In this document: in pieces, positions 12,101 through 23,949 of the stretch
Layout of the letters: each line of letters opens with the position of its first letter
How positions within the stretch are numbered: the stretch's first letter is position 1
Made by a program: the position numbers and the translations under genes
From: Bedellia somnulentella
Lineage: Eukaryota; Arthropoda; Insecta; Lepidoptera; Bedelliidae
Assembly (NCBI GenBank): GCA_963576735.1
Contig: OY755177.1
Coordinates: forward strand, 1,116,001 to 1,180,000
Direction of reading: 5' to 3'
Length of the DNA: 64,000 nucleotides
The notes under the pieces: generated by a model
Seen by the model: only the letters and a program-made list of their open reading frames with translations
Databases searched by the model: none
What the model was told of the DNA's origin: nothing

Positions 12101-12119
12101 TATATATATATATATATAT
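12101..12119. repeat. TA microsatellite
   Basis: About nine TA units. Confidence 0.9.
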
Positions 12120-12182
12120 TAGCAACACAGCTATTCGGCTTTAGAACCGTGATACAATAATTTTAGATGGCAGACAAGCAAA

Positions 12183-12414
12183 GTGTGTAGTGTCGGCTAG
12201 CACTACCCCATTTCTTCCGGTGGGTGTTCGTAAAAAGCGACTAACGGTATTGGGGCTTTTTAGGGGATTTTTGGGCGATGCGGTTGGATACCCATCACCA
12301 ACAACCTTTATTTTACCATCTTTTCCCCAAGCAACTTCCAAAAGTAGCTGAGGAATTTCTAATTCCTTAGCTCTGGCTACCCCTTCTAGGGCTTTACAGC
12401 CGTTAGTATATGTA
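12183..12414 (+). mobile_element. SINE-A1, near full length
   Basis: A head with a short deletion (GTCGGCTAGCACTAC); possible TSD ACAAGCA. Confidence 0.85.
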
Positions 12415-12947
12415 TCAATCAATGTATATGTACAAGCAGAATCTTTGGATAAAAATATGTTACTTTTTAATTTATTTCATCAAGGCAACTTAATACGAGA
12501 TAACTTCAGAATGAATACACCTTACTAATGTACTTAGAATAGCAGAATAATATAATAATATCTCAATAGAAATAAATCAAGTTAAGATACCTTCTCCCTT
12601 TCAACCGTGAGCGAAGTTTGCTCACAAACTTTTACGACACAGTTATAGTTATCAAGAGACACTTTAACGACAGTTTGCTGTTTACTCCTTCGAGGATAAG
12701 GTGTGAATGTGTAACGGAGTACCGAATAGGTGGGTTTTAGGGGCCATTAACATTTATCTTCGTTGATGAGGTCAATTCAATTTGTTTGGCTGAATTCAAG
12801 GGTTTCTGTTGAGTGAAGCAACTTAATAATTGTCAAGTAAATTTAGCAGAATGTTATTGTGTTTGGTTTCTTAAATCTCTTCAATTGGAGAAATTGTGCT
12901 TCTCTAGTATTATTTTTTATATTTTGTATTATTTTTTGCAGTTCTTG

Positions 12948-12966
12948 CTGTATAGTACCGGCTTAT
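12948..12966 (+). mobile_element. SINE-A head fragment
   Basis: TGCTGTATAGTACCGGCTTA matches the A head only. Confidence 0.4.
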
Positions 12967-13084
12967 GCTGTTATGAAACTCAGGTATCTAGTTTTTAGAA
13001 TCAGGATGCCAAAAACGACAATAAAGTACAGAACAGGTTTTAATTGTAATATAGTAGTCACAGTATTGCAACTGTAAAAACATA

Positions 13085-13324
13085 AATACGCATACTCACG
13101 GCTATAAATCCCTAGAAGGGGTAGCCAGAGCTGAGGAATCAGAAATTCCTCAGCCACTTTTGGAAAATACGTGGGGATTAGATGGTGAAATAAAGGTTGT
13201 TAGTGATGGGTCTCCAACCGCATCGCCCAAAAATACCTTAAAAACCCCAATACCGTTAGTCGCCTCTTACGTACACGCACCGGAAGAAATGGGGTAGTGC
13301 TATTCTAAGCCGACACTACACAGC
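13085..13324 (-). mobile_element. SINE-A1, full length
   Basis: The complete body; the tail is reduced to one imperfect repeat unit. Confidence 0.87.
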
Positions 13325-14346
13325 ATGTTGTTTTACTAGCTATTTATTAAAGTTATCTCCATTCTGATTACCCACACTGTAAAAACTGCCACTACCGTAT
13401 CGTTTGTTTACGTACCCCCCGTGGTGACAACCGGAAATGGCACATCACTATACAATGGACAACGGAAATCACCTTATCGATAAAGCTTAGTGTTGAGGAT
13501 AGGAAAAACCTTTGTTTTCTAAAATAGTGCTTCATAATGTTTTATTCGTTTTATTTGTTATTTTTTACAACTTGGAACATAAATATTACAAAATCATGAA
13601 TTATATAGTACGTTAATTTAGTATCCTCAATCATAATGGAGAAAACATTGGCTATTTATTTATTTCTTCGACTTGTGAATATAGCAGTATTAAAAAACTT
13701 AATTTTATGACATTGTTAGTAGAAGACGGTCATGGGAGACACAATAAGATTTGATTGATAGAGTAAAAAAACACGTGAGTAAATATTTCTGTTTTATTGT
13801 ATTGCATATTTACTATTTATCCTATAATTTGATGACAAATTTTATGTTTAATCAGTCTTTGAATAAAAAGAAACTAGCAATTATAAAAAAAAAACACTTT
13901 GAAACTTTAATAAATGAGGGTTTTGTCGCATTTTTTGTCGGTAGTGGAATCGGTTGTTGATATAAAACAGACGGTTGCCGTAAAAATAAAAAAAACAAAA
14001 TTTACTTAAACGGCAATAATCTGCCAAGTAATAAGCCTTGAGTTACACATAATTGCATGTTATGAATATTTATTGATTTATTCAAGTATTTTACCCGATC
14101 ATATTTTAAATTTCACCGAATAAAAAAAATTTTGATTTGAAAGTTAATTATTGAAAACCCCTATAAGCTTAAAACTTTAAAATTAAACAATGTTATTGTA
14201 TTTCAAAGATTGACAATTAAAACTAACACTACACATGACCCACAATTTATTACTTCAGATAACCCTACGATAGCCAATAAAACTTAAACATTACGGTCAA
14301 TTTGACACAAAGTGTCCGATTTCAGATAGATTGCAATTTATAACGG
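13325..14346. other. AT-rich DNA, nothing recognised
   Basis: The short frames here are very A/T-biased and not protein-like. Confidence 0.55.
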
Positions 14347-15015
14347 TTAACCCTCAAGTTGCAGTGTTGTGGTCACATAAGACTCTGTCGATAAAGTGTG
14401 GTCACCCTCGGACAACACAATCGTTCCCACGGGAGCAGTTTCTTCGTGGACACTGCTTCAAGGTATAGAGTTGACCATTACCATGATAAATTAGGGAAAT
14501 TGTTAAAACAGCTGTCAATTTAGAAGCAACAAATAGTACTAGCATTCTTATTCTATAAATATTTACTGTAAAATAAGTTATAATAATGGAACTATGCACA
14601 TAAACAATAAGCAAAGTCAAGAAACAGCTTTATCAAAAATTTATTTAAAATATGATAATGTCTCAGTACCGTACCGTGATTATGGTTAACAAATAAAATA
14701 TGGTTCTAACAATAAAAAATATAACTATACTATATTTGTTTTTTTTAATGAAACCAACATTAGAAAATACAATTTGCCACAAAACATATAACCAAATACA
14801 CTGCGTATATAGCCAAAAGTGTCACCAATTTCCCAATCAACTCCACAGAAACCTTGTCCTATAATTAGACGCAAACAAATAACAAGGAGCCTGATATCTG
14901 CGATCGTATTTCGTTCAGCGTCCGCGAATAAATCACTCGAACTGATTAAATCGTTCGACGCATATTGCCTAGTTGTACGCGGGTAAGATCGGCCGCGTCG
15001 CGACGTGAGGGTTAA
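14347..15015. mobile_element. Second piggyBac-like MITE, 669 bp
   Basis: TTAA at both ends and imperfect inverted termini: CCCTCAAGTTGC at the left, the complement of CCCTCACGTCGC at the right (10 of 12 match). Different family from the 5.2 kb element. The frames within are not protein-like. Confidence 0.65.
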
Positions 15016-15239
15016 GATTACTCTTATATCAGATTGTTTAATGTTTATTGATTGGGACAAGTTTTGGGTATCCTTCCAAATTTTAATGGAGAACTAAGAA
15101 ATAAGGTTTGGATTGGTCATTTTGCGTCTTGCGTGTTATGTCACATGAGTGGCAATGATTTTTTAGAAAATAATAGAATTACAGAACATTTTTTGGCCCT
15201 ATTAAATAAATTAAAAGATTTTCCCTGAACATTGCTGAA

Positions 15240-15470
15240 GCCGTGTAGTGCCGGCATAGAATGTCACTACCCCTTTCTACCCACGGGTAACGTACGAGGG
15301 ACTAAAGGTTTGGGGCTTGTTTAAGCGGTTTTTGGGAGATTTGGTTGGAGGTCCGTCACCCAACGATACTTTATTTCTACCAACTTGTCTCCTATCAACT
15401 TCCGAATGTGGGTGACAAGATTCTGGCTTTGCAGCTCTGGCTACCCCATTTAGGGATTCATGGCCTCGAG
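15240..15470 (+). mobile_element. SINE-A3, old
   Basis: The A3 subfamily has ACTTTATTTCTACCA and TCTAGCTTTGAAGCTCTG-type sequence; this copy is diverged and has lost the tail repeat. Confidence 0.75.
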
Positions 15471-15769
15471 AACAAAATTAAGATTAACCACACTTACTCC
15501 CACATGAACCACAGATAATACTTAAATACTTTTACAAAATTCTCGGGACATGAACGGAACTCCCCACTGGGTAACACACACTACCCCAGTGACCAAACCA
15601 CGTCAGAGCTGGTAACAGTAAACGCATCTAACATCTAACTCGCACCTGTTGGACTCGTGCCAACTGCACTTTCTATCGAATCCAAATTATTTTCGAACCA
15701 CTTGTAACAAAACAATATTGTTATTACAGTATTGCAATATAAGCGTATACTGAACAAGTGATATTTTAT

Positions 15770-15974
15770 GCCGTGTAGTGCCGTTTAGAGGCAACCAAGG
15801 GTATGGAGCTTTTTTAAGTGGGTTTTGGGCGATGTAGTTGGAGACACATCACCAACGGCACTTTATTTATACCATCTTCTCCCCTACCAACTTCAAACTG
15901 TGGCTGAGCAGTGTCTAGCTGAGAAACTCTGACCACCCTTTTTTTGAGACTTAGGGCCGTTAGTATATGTATGA
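15770..15974 (+). mobile_element. SINE-A3, old, internal deletion
   Basis: The head jumps from GTAGTGCCG to AGAGGCAACC; the tail is TTAGTATATGTATG. Confidence 0.75.
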
Positions 15975-17076
15975 TTGTTGACCGATTGTTTCTGGTTCCG
16001 TAAGATGCTCGGGTAACCAGGAACTGTTGTCGTGCTCTTATAAGAGTACAGTAATATATTAAATTTCAATCATAACTGTTATTCATTTTTGTCTCGATCG
16101 TTTGTAAACTTTGGCAAGGAACATTGTGCAAATAATTACATGTAAAGTCTTTTTATCAAATTTTATGTTACACGCTCAAAATGAGCAAAGTACCTCACAG
16201 AAACAGTACACATAAATCAAATCAGATCATCAAGTACTATAAAACTTATTATGTAACCAGAAATTAGAACAAGAAATAGTCAAGCTTGCATCACACCGCG
16301 CCACCGCACTCAGATATAAAACAACTACTACCTTCTTTGTGTACAATGTACTCGTTACACTGGCTCACGTTAAAATTTTACTATGCCATAAATTTGAGAA
16401 CATACTTTTACAATTCATGATTCAAAAATGAATTTAAAACTCTGAAGAATAGGGTTGAAAATTCTTAAACCACAAAAATAATAGTTAAGATGGAATAGTT
16501 CCAATATAGTAAAATGAAAACAACTGTCGAAAAACGTTAATCAGGTCATTTCATTTCAAACTTCGAACTCGGAAGTTTAAAAACTTTTTTCTTAATTTTA
16601 ATAGCACCGGCTTGTGTTTCTCTACGTTTGACATGTTACAGTCGCGTTCAAGTTGATTTATCTAAAAAGAGATTAAATTTTTGTTTTACTAGCCTTCTTA
16701 ATTACTTCCTTCGAGTGATGTGATCGTAAAATGACATTAAATCGATGCCTGCGTTCGGAATGGTGACCGTAGAAAGTTTTTATACGCTAATGTGAAAAAT
16801 ACTTGAACATAAATATTTATTGAGTAACAAAATTTGCCACCATGGTCCATAGAAAGGTGGTAAAAGTAAAATGATATAGAGGTCACTAAAGATGAATAAT
16901 ACATGATTAGGATATTACAGCCTCAGTCATCTTATAATACTAAAAAAATGTAAATAATTTAACAAAAAAACGGGATTAATATCCTAATATGTCATCACAA
17001 TCCAATTCAATATATTCAACAGAACTGATTTTGACAAACAATTTCTTCTACCTCATACCTAAAAGTTTTTCACAAT
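15975..17076. other. Low-copy AT-rich DNA
   Basis: No gene, no repeat matched elsewhere in the window. Confidence 0.55.
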
Positions 17077-17089
17077 ACAATAGGAAATC

Positions 17090-17385
17090 ACTAATAATTA
17101 AAGAATAAATAAAGGAAAGAAAAAATTCGACACAGGCGGGGATCGAACCCGCGACCTCGGGTAAACGCCCCGGACGCTCTGCCAACTGAGCTACCGTGTC
17201 AGTTGGCTGCCAGTGCGAAATTCTTCTATCCTTTATTTCTTTTACACGTTAAAGTAGTGTTTTGCGTTTCCTACCTCCAAATTTTTACTAATTCGGAAGG
17301 CCACTTGTCTACCTTTTCCTTTATTTATTCTTTAATTATTAGTAATAATCCTCACATGAGGTTTTCATGAACAAAAAAGATTGAA
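17090..17385 (+). mobile_element. Family C fold-back SINE, copy 2
   Basis: Short inverted 5' end, antisense tRNA-like segment at 17129-17200, leader, then the sense tail ending CATGAACAAAAAAGATTG. The TSD ACAATAGGAAATC is perfect over 13 bp (17077-17089 and 17386-17398). Confidence 0.85.
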
Positions 17386-17750
17386 ACAATAGGAAATCGT
17401 CAACGTAAAAAATCCAATAAAATGTTCCTTAGTGAAGCAAAGACATATCCATTACAAAATGCTCTTCTAAGCATGTCTAATTGAAACAATGGCAACTTCT
17501 TCTAGAGCTAAGAGAAATATTCATTTACTGAGTAACTCTATTCGGATTCACTTTATCATTATTAATGTGGCCCAAATATATGAAACAATTGTTCAGACGC
17601 CAGTAAATGAATGATGAAAATAATGGTATTATCATCATCATTGAAAACCAATAGTCATTTACTAGTAAACATTAACCTCCTCCAAAGATCCCTCGTGGAT
17701 TCTCGTATTAATTAGACTATTGCTATAACAGAATATTATAGAACATACAC

Positions 17751-17889
17751 ATACATACATATACTCACGGCTCTTAATCCCTAAAAGGGTTAGCCTGAAC
17801 TTCAGAACCAGAAAATTCTCACCTACTTTTGGTAATTACGTTTGGAGTAGAAAAGGGATAGCCCTATTCTAAACCGACACTACACAGCT
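17751..17889 (-). mobile_element. SINE-A, large internal deletion
   Basis: Tail and head are both present but the central roughly 105 bases are missing. Confidence 0.8.
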
Positions 17890-18482
17890 CACAACATATT
17901 AATTACGCCATTTTAAACAGTTAACTATTTAAAATTTATACAAATTAATACCACGAGCTTAAAATATAATACCTTCCGAAGCAACGGACTTATGATAAAT
18001 TAAAAAAAATGACGTTCAAAAAAATGTTAGTTGTTAACTTAATTTAGAAAAATAAACTTTTTGACTTTTGACTTTTTTTTTTAAACTAAGTTTAAGCCAA
18101 AAGGATAATATATGCTTGTAAAACGACTCCAAATAGAGACATAAGGCGCCCACCACCTCGCGCCTATCCTACCGTCCTTAATTGATTACACGCTGAGCCG
18201 GCCCCGACTGACGGACTCAGACACAATATCACTCAGACACTGGCCAAGTCCCAACGCTGGGCTAACAATAGAAAACTTTGCAGAAGTTGCCCAGTTCAGG
18301 TTAGAGCGAAAGGTCGAATTGTTATGTTAAGTTTGCTGTTGGGAAGCATAGGTAGGTTTTTGGTGGTCGATGTTTGAACGTTTATGAACCTTTTGTACAT
18401 TGCCAAGTTTATCTCCAATTTTTATGATAGTTTTAGATTTTGTTTTCGATACGTAATAACAAAACGTTGTCAAAGTTAATGT
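17890..18482. other. Low-copy DNA with a GC-rich patch
   Basis: About 18140-18260 is GC-rich (GCGCCCACCACCTCGCGCC, GAGCCGGCCCCGACTGAC) against an AT-rich background; function unknown. Confidence 0.5.
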
Positions 18483-18571
18483 ATGAAAAAATGATGGATG
18501 TAAACGAAGCTAGAGAGGTTTGACAGGATCGATAATCTCTGACTACCCCAATGGGGCCTGAATATATGTTT
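18483..18571 (+). mobile_element. Family D remnant
   Basis: GGATGTAAACGAAGCTAGAG and CTCTGACTACCCCAATGGGG. Confidence 0.6.
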
Positions 18572-18642
18572 TCTAAGTTATAATTATTATTTACCGCGCA
18601 AAGTGAAACAATTAAATAATAGTACAAACTTATTTATGTTTA

Positions 18643-19134
18643 CTAATAAATAAAGAATAAATAAAGGAAGGAAAAATTTCGACGCAAAGCCCCATACCCG
18701 TTGTCACCAGGTTAGAAAGGGGTAGTGACATTCTAAACCACGACACTATCTAAGCACCTTAACGACAAATAGTAAAGTCAAGTGTAACGTGTCGTATCTA
18801 AGGAAACGATTGTATGACCAAGCCGTTTGCTTGGCGCAAAGTGCCGAGAGGCTTGCTACTAGCTACGAGTTAGGATGCTCGGTGTTTGCACTTTCAGGTA
18901 GGTCGCTCCGAAATGCATTAGAAAATAAATTAGTAAGGTTTGAGTTGCAGGCGGAAATCGAACCCGCGACCGCGACCGCGACACGGTAGCTCAATTGGCA
19001 GAGCAACGGGGGCGTATACCCGAGGTCGCGGGTTCGATTCCCGCCTGCGTCGAAATTTTTCTTTCTTTTATTTATTCTTTATTTATTAGTAATAATTCCC
19101 ACTTGAGGTTATCATGAACAAAAAGATTTAAATT
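18643..19134 (+). mobile_element. Family C fold-back SINE, copy 3, with a 260 bp internal insert
   Basis: The 5' inverted end starts at 18643 and the 3' tail ends near 19134, with the TSD TTATGTTTA (18634-18642, 19137-19145). The tRNA-like unit is at 18980-19051 (+). A GCGACC triplication links it to an inverted tRNA fragment. Foreign sequence at about 18684-18946 interrupts the 5' arm. Confidence 0.75.
18684..18946. other. Insert inside family C copy 3
   Basis: The first roughly 75 bases are a SINE-A head fragment (−). The rest (18760-18946) is of more balanced base composition, is not a recognised repeat, and contains the splice-donor-like CAG-GTAGGT at 18895-18903. GCA flanks both sides. 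Its origin is unknown. Confidence 0.4.
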
Positions 19135-19242
19135 ACTTATGTTTAGTTTTAAAGCAATCAAATTTATTATGTCGTATGGATTATTTCAAATAATTAAAAA
19201 ATATATAACATAACAAACATATTTAACGTATCAAGTTAGTAA

Positions 19243-19303
19243 TTTAAATCTTTTTGTTCATGAAAACCTCATGTGGGCATTATTACTAATAATAAATAAT
19301 CAA
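19243..19303 (-). mobile_element. Family C tail fragment, copy 4
   Basis: Only the 3' tail is present: AAATCTTTTTGTTCATGAAA through ATTATTACTAATAA, reading on the minus strand. Confidence 0.75.
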
Positions 19304-19805
19304 GTTAGTATCAAGTTAGTCCCAATGGAAGAACAATGTTTTATATAATACGAAATAAAAAAACATATTTCATGCTTTATAATACACATATGATTAACAT
19401 CCAAGACTGAGAAGGAATCATTCATGTTGATCATATAAATCTTCCGAAGGTTTCGCACCCGGGACCACCGGATCTAGAAGCTTGGTGCCTGCCTCCTATG
19501 CCACGTATGTCTTCTGTACAAATAGAAGGACATTAAGAGCTAATTTGTTTATAAATATAAACATATTACAGTCACAACTCATACCGGTCAAAACTTCTAA
19601 CAAAAGTGGTTTTAATCGGTTACCAAACAATTTTAGCTGTAATTTAATGTTTTTTGACATGAATTCCTCATGTGGGGATTATTACTCATAAATAAAAGAT
19701 GTTATTAAAGGAAAGAAAAATTTCGACACTGAAGGAAACGCAAACACTACTTGAACGTGTAAAAAATAAACAAAGGATAGAGAAATTTCGCGCTGGATGC
19801 CAACT

Positions 19806-19878
19806 GACACTGTAGCTCAGTTGGCAGAGCGACGGGGGCGTATACCCGAAGGTCGCGGGTTCGAACCCCGCCAGTGTC
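19806..19878 (+). other. tRNA-like unit a of the family C array
   Basis: Acceptor GACACTG/CAGTGTC, A box TAGCTCAGTTGG and a B box GGTTCGAACCC inside a perfect T stem GCGGG/CCCGC. The anticodon stem is only CGGG/CCCG around an 8-base loop, so no anticodon can be assigned. Confidence 0.75.
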
Positions 19879-20120
19879 GAAATTTTTCTTTCCTTTAATA
19901 ACATCTTTTATTTATGAGTATTAATCCCCACATGAGGAATTCATGTCAAAAAACATTAAATTATGTGATAGTTAGGCGTTTCCAACATTTGCATTCTATC
20001 TGAAAAGGTAGACAAGTGGCCGTCCGAATTAGTTAAAATTCAGAGGTAGGAAACGCAAACACTACTTGAACGTGTAAAAAAGAAACAAAGGATAGAGAAA
20101 TTTCGCGCTGGATGCTAACT

Positions 20121-20193
20121 GACACTGTAGCTCAGTTGGCAGAGCGACGGGGGCGTATACCCGAAGGTCGCAGGTTCGAACCCCGCCAGTGTC
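20121..20193 (+). other. tRNA-like unit b of the family C array
   Basis: Same as unit a except for GCAGGTTCGAA in the T arm, which breaks one stem pair. Confidence 0.7.
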
Positions 20194-20435
20194 GACATTT
20201 TTCTTTCCTTTAATAACATCTTTTATTTATGAGTAATAATCCCCACATGAGGAATTCATGTCAAAAAACATTAAATTATGTGATAGTTAGGCGTTTCCAA
20301 CATTTGCATTCTATCTGAAAAGGTAGACAAGTGGCCGTCCGAATTAGTTAAAATTCGGAGGTAGGAAACGCAAACACTACTTGAACGTGTAAAAAAGAAA
20401 CAAAGGATAGAGAAATTTCGCGCTGGATGCCAACT

Positions 20436-20508
20436 GACACTGTAGCTCAGTTGGCAGAGCGACGGGGGCGTATACCCGAAGGTCGCGGGTTCGAACCCCG
20501 CCAGTGTC
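20436..20508 (+). other. tRNA-like unit c of the family C array
   Basis: Matches unit a, with the same shortened anticodon stem. Confidence 0.75.
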
Positions 20509-20553
20509 GAAATTTTTCTTTCCTTTAATAACATCTTTTATTTATGAATTTTA

Positions 20554-20790
20554 GCTGTGTAGTGTCGGCTTAGAATAGCACTATCCCATTTCTCCCGGAG
20601 GGTGTACGTAAAAGGTGACTAACGGTATTGGGGCTTTTAAGGGATTTTTGGGCGATGCGGTTGGAGACCCATCACCAAACACCTTTATTTTACCCACGCA
20701 CCTTCCAAAAGTGGCTGAGGAATTTCTAATTCCTTAGCTGTGGCGACCCCTTTCTTGGGATTAATAGCCGCGAGTATATGTATGTATGTA
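20554..20790 (+). mobile_element. SINE-A1, full length
   Basis: Its TSD ACCAAACAATTT-A lies at 20790-20802 and, on the far side of the family C array, at 19622-19635. The SINE-A was therefore there first. Confidence 0.9.
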
Positions 20791-20801
20791 CCAAACAATT
20801 T

Positions 20802-22238
20802 ATAGGGTCATAGGTTGGGGTTGTACTTATCAGAAAAGTAAAAGGTTTAGATTGATTTGTACACATACACTCGCGGACAAAGATTTTAATTGTCGATTAT
20901 GTTACAATAGACTCAAATTAACAGCCAAAAAACTTTTTGACCACTTAGTGAGTTACGATTATGAGTTTTGAATTGTAGCATTTACAGTCCTTATACATTA
21001 TACATAATAATGGACTTTGAACTGTTCTGCTTGGCAATAACAAGATAAAGTCAACAAAGGAATTTCAACAAAGGTTGAACCAGCGAAGAGGTACTCAATC
21101 AACAGTCTCAAACTTAATCAAAGAAAAGTCCCACGAAATATTTACCTCCGACCTTATCGAAAAACTTATAATCAAAACTTGGAAATTAATCACGATTCCG
21201 ACGATTCGGATTAGCCGAATTCATCCGAAATCTTCCGAGTTAATTAAACATGAAATTCAATTAATAGCGGACTGGGAGTTATCGCTGAGAATAAAAGGAG
21301 CGGCAAGCCCCCCTCTCCTAATTAAAATGTATTGCTTTATTTAACTCATTTTCCAGTTAGAGTGACACCGCGCGACCGAACGCCCAACTTTTTAATCTGC
21401 TGCCATCTTTTGCGTTTGTGGTGGGCCTTAACTTTAGATTGGGTTCCCAAGGAAAATCAACTCTGCAAACCGCTGATAAAGTTGAGAATTGTATGTAAAT
21501 TTTAATTGGAAAAGTGGAAAGTATATTCAGGTTTTGAGAGAATAGCTGCCTCGATTGCTCGGAGTCACAAAGAGGTATTTGCGACGTCTTAAGGCCGTAC
21601 ATTAGTTTTTAAGGGCGTCGTGTTTCGTTCCGCTCCCGGTCCCGAGGACTTTGATAGAATTAGCTGGAGTGATAACGTTAATCGGTTTCGCGTGGAGGCC
21701 AAATTTATGGGCTCCTTTAAAATTTAAGGTGATCCGCAAAACCTTGTTGTAAGAAAAAGCTTTTTAGCGCAATTAACTGAGCTACTGAACGGTTTCTTGC
21801 GTAGGTATTCATTTTTTTTTTCGATTTCCTGAAAGTGTCGGTGTATAATAACATCACGTTTTTTTGTCAATAATATAATAATAAATTTATTTAGGTGGTT
21901 AACATAATCACGGTTATGTTTTTATGCCATTCGCCTTTTTGCGGATATGAAAAAAAAGGAATAGGATATTTTTTCGGAACATTCATAAACTCAATGGGGA
22001 AAACTGCTGCATATAATGCAGAGACAATTAAATCCCGCGTCAAGCGAAATACCAATGTATCTTATAAAGTTAAAATGATGATTAATTTATCATGGTTGTA
22101 AAGGTGAGGGAAAAAATCGTAGAAGAACCCACCTAGCCCTGCGTTTACTTACAAAACATACGATAAACCTACCTTTATCGCGTTAGTACACTGGCCGAAC
22201 AAAATACGGGCACTTTAAACTCTAGGTGAGAATAGTTT
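20802..22238. other. Low-copy DNA
   Basis: About 21070-21720 has a more balanced base composition than its neighbours. The two short frames there (21075-21344, 21357-21602) do not look like a known protein. Confidence 0.5.
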
Positions 22239-22376
22239 TCCGTGATGTTTGTAACTTGGTGTAGGCTCGACCCGGGATTTGAACCCTCATCGTCTGCGAT
22301 TGAGGGATTAAGGTTTGGCTGCGGTAAGTAGAGGATAATAGTTTCTTGTGTTCTACCCACTGGGCTATCACGGTTG
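22239..22376 (-). mobile_element. SINE-B head fragment with a replaced anticodon region
   Basis: GGTGTAGGCTCGACCCGGGATTTGAAC and TTCTACCCACTGGGCTATCACG are present; about 50 bases of other sequence replace the part between. Confidence 0.7.
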
Positions 22377-23232
22377 CTTTATACGGTTGTGTATATATAT
22401 CTGTATTGTATTTACCATCTCACATATTTATAAAAAATGTTTTAGTGAGAAAACAGTATCACATTCACTACATTTCGGTATTAAAATGTGAATAAATAAT
22501 ATTATTTTAAAGTGATGATTATATCAGAATATTTTATGGATATTTGATTGCATTTATGTATGTGATAAATACAGTACAGTAACAATATAAAATAAGAAAC
22601 TTACATTTGGAAAATCGCGGTTCCATCCAATAAAATTAATCTAAAAAGTTAATGTGGTACATGGTTTGTCAATATTTTTTAGGCGTTAATGATGAGACTC
22701 AAAAGATTATATCGAATAATATCTAGACGTTGATGATAAAAACCATTACCTATACTACAACCTTCACTCTTTTTGCAAAACAAGTCTAATTTTAAAATGC
22801 AAATAATATAATTCAAACTCAAACACACGGATACTAAATATAACAAGGAAATACATGAAGATGCATAGTAACGATCACAAAAGTGAGTTTTTGAGCAAAA
22901 TTGTGAGCTTTTATTATTGTGTTCGAGCGAAATATGAGCGAGCGCCGTGACGACGCTAAGAGAACGTTATGAGCGGCGTACACTATGAATACAGCCCAAT
23001 GATACAAAGATTTGTCAAGATGCTGCATCGCAGAAGGGACAACAATTTTTATTATTTTTATTTAACATTAAACCTTGGTTAAGGTATGACATTCTCGACT
23101 ACGATTCGAAAAAGGCTAGTGCTTCTAAAGCACATACTCATAGACATCATCATTATCATTCATCAAAGAAAAATAATATTGAAGCTATTATTATTAATTG
23201 AATATTATTAATAAAATTAAATTTATTCCTTA
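22377..23232. other. Low-copy AT-rich DNA
   Basis: GC-richer patch at about 22920-23000; nothing recognised. Confidence 0.55.
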
Positions 23233-23323
23233 GTTGATTTCCAAAAGTGGCTGAGGACTTTGTTATTCCAAAGCTCTGGCATCCCCTTCGAGGGATTTAT
23301 AGCCGTCAGCATATGTATGTATG
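23233..23323 (+). mobile_element. SINE-A, 3' third only
   Basis: GATTTCCAAAAGTGGCTGAG through to the TATG tail. Confidence 0.8.
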
Positions 23324-23949
23324 CACATATTATTAAACTCTAGCTCTGCCATTAATTTTAACTAAAATAATATTCATATCACCAAATGAAAATGTAGTAA
23401 TATTAGTAATGACTCTTAAACTTATTTACAATTTTTTCGTAAATTTTAGGTATATTTTTATAAAGTTATAATTAAATTTTGACAAGCATTAAATTTTAAA
23501 TATTCTCGTTTTGAACTATGTGTGTAGAGTAATATTAGATCGAATTATAACACGTGGTTAGGCGATTTCAGAAGATGTCCTATCTGTTAATTTCAGTCTT
23601 TGCCATGTAAGAGTCGAGGTGGCGTTGCATCGCAGGCACTTTGCGTGATATAGTGCAATTCTCAAGCCAGTTACTGCCACAACCTACTTGCTTATAATTG
23701 TTACGGGCCCATAACCAGTCACGTTGATCCTCACTAACATTCGCATCACAAGACTTTACGTTTCATTTTATCTGGTGCAGTATTGTCGTGGGCTTGTATA
23801 AGCCAAAAATCTAAAATTGGGCTATAAATATGGAAATGTTTGAAAGTGAAATGAGTTTGTATGGCACTATTTGTGCCTTGAAAAGAATGAATTGTTTGAA
23901 AATTATTGTTGTTTACAAATAGTTTTGTTTTGGTCAGTTATTAAGAGCT

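Larger units (their letters stand above)
19641..20546 (-). mobile_element. Family C tandem array, three tRNA-like units, period 315 bp
   Basis: Three nearly identical units contain tRNA-like segments starting at 19806, 20121 and 20436, exactly 315 bp apart. The one-sided tail (with the variant TGACATGAATTCCTCATG) is at the far left, and the short inverted end (CTTTAATAACATCTTTTATT) is at the far right. The whole array is bracketed by a single 12 bp TSD, AATTTTAGCTGT (19629-19640, 20547-20558). The right TSD overlaps the first five bases of the SINE-A at 20554, so the array inserted at the edge of an existing SINE-A. Units differ by only a few substitutions, so amplification was recent. Confidence 0.85.

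Noticed and set aside
14725..15060. 111-codon minus-strand frame
   Set aside because: It overlaps the right end of the piggyBac-like MITE and shows no recognisable domain.
19686..20534. Repeated open frames with STLAGFEPATFG-type peptides, and a related GGNRTRDLRVYAP frame at 29996-30223
   Set aside because: These are translations through the tRNA-like B box of family C; such peptides are common annotation artefacts, not genes.
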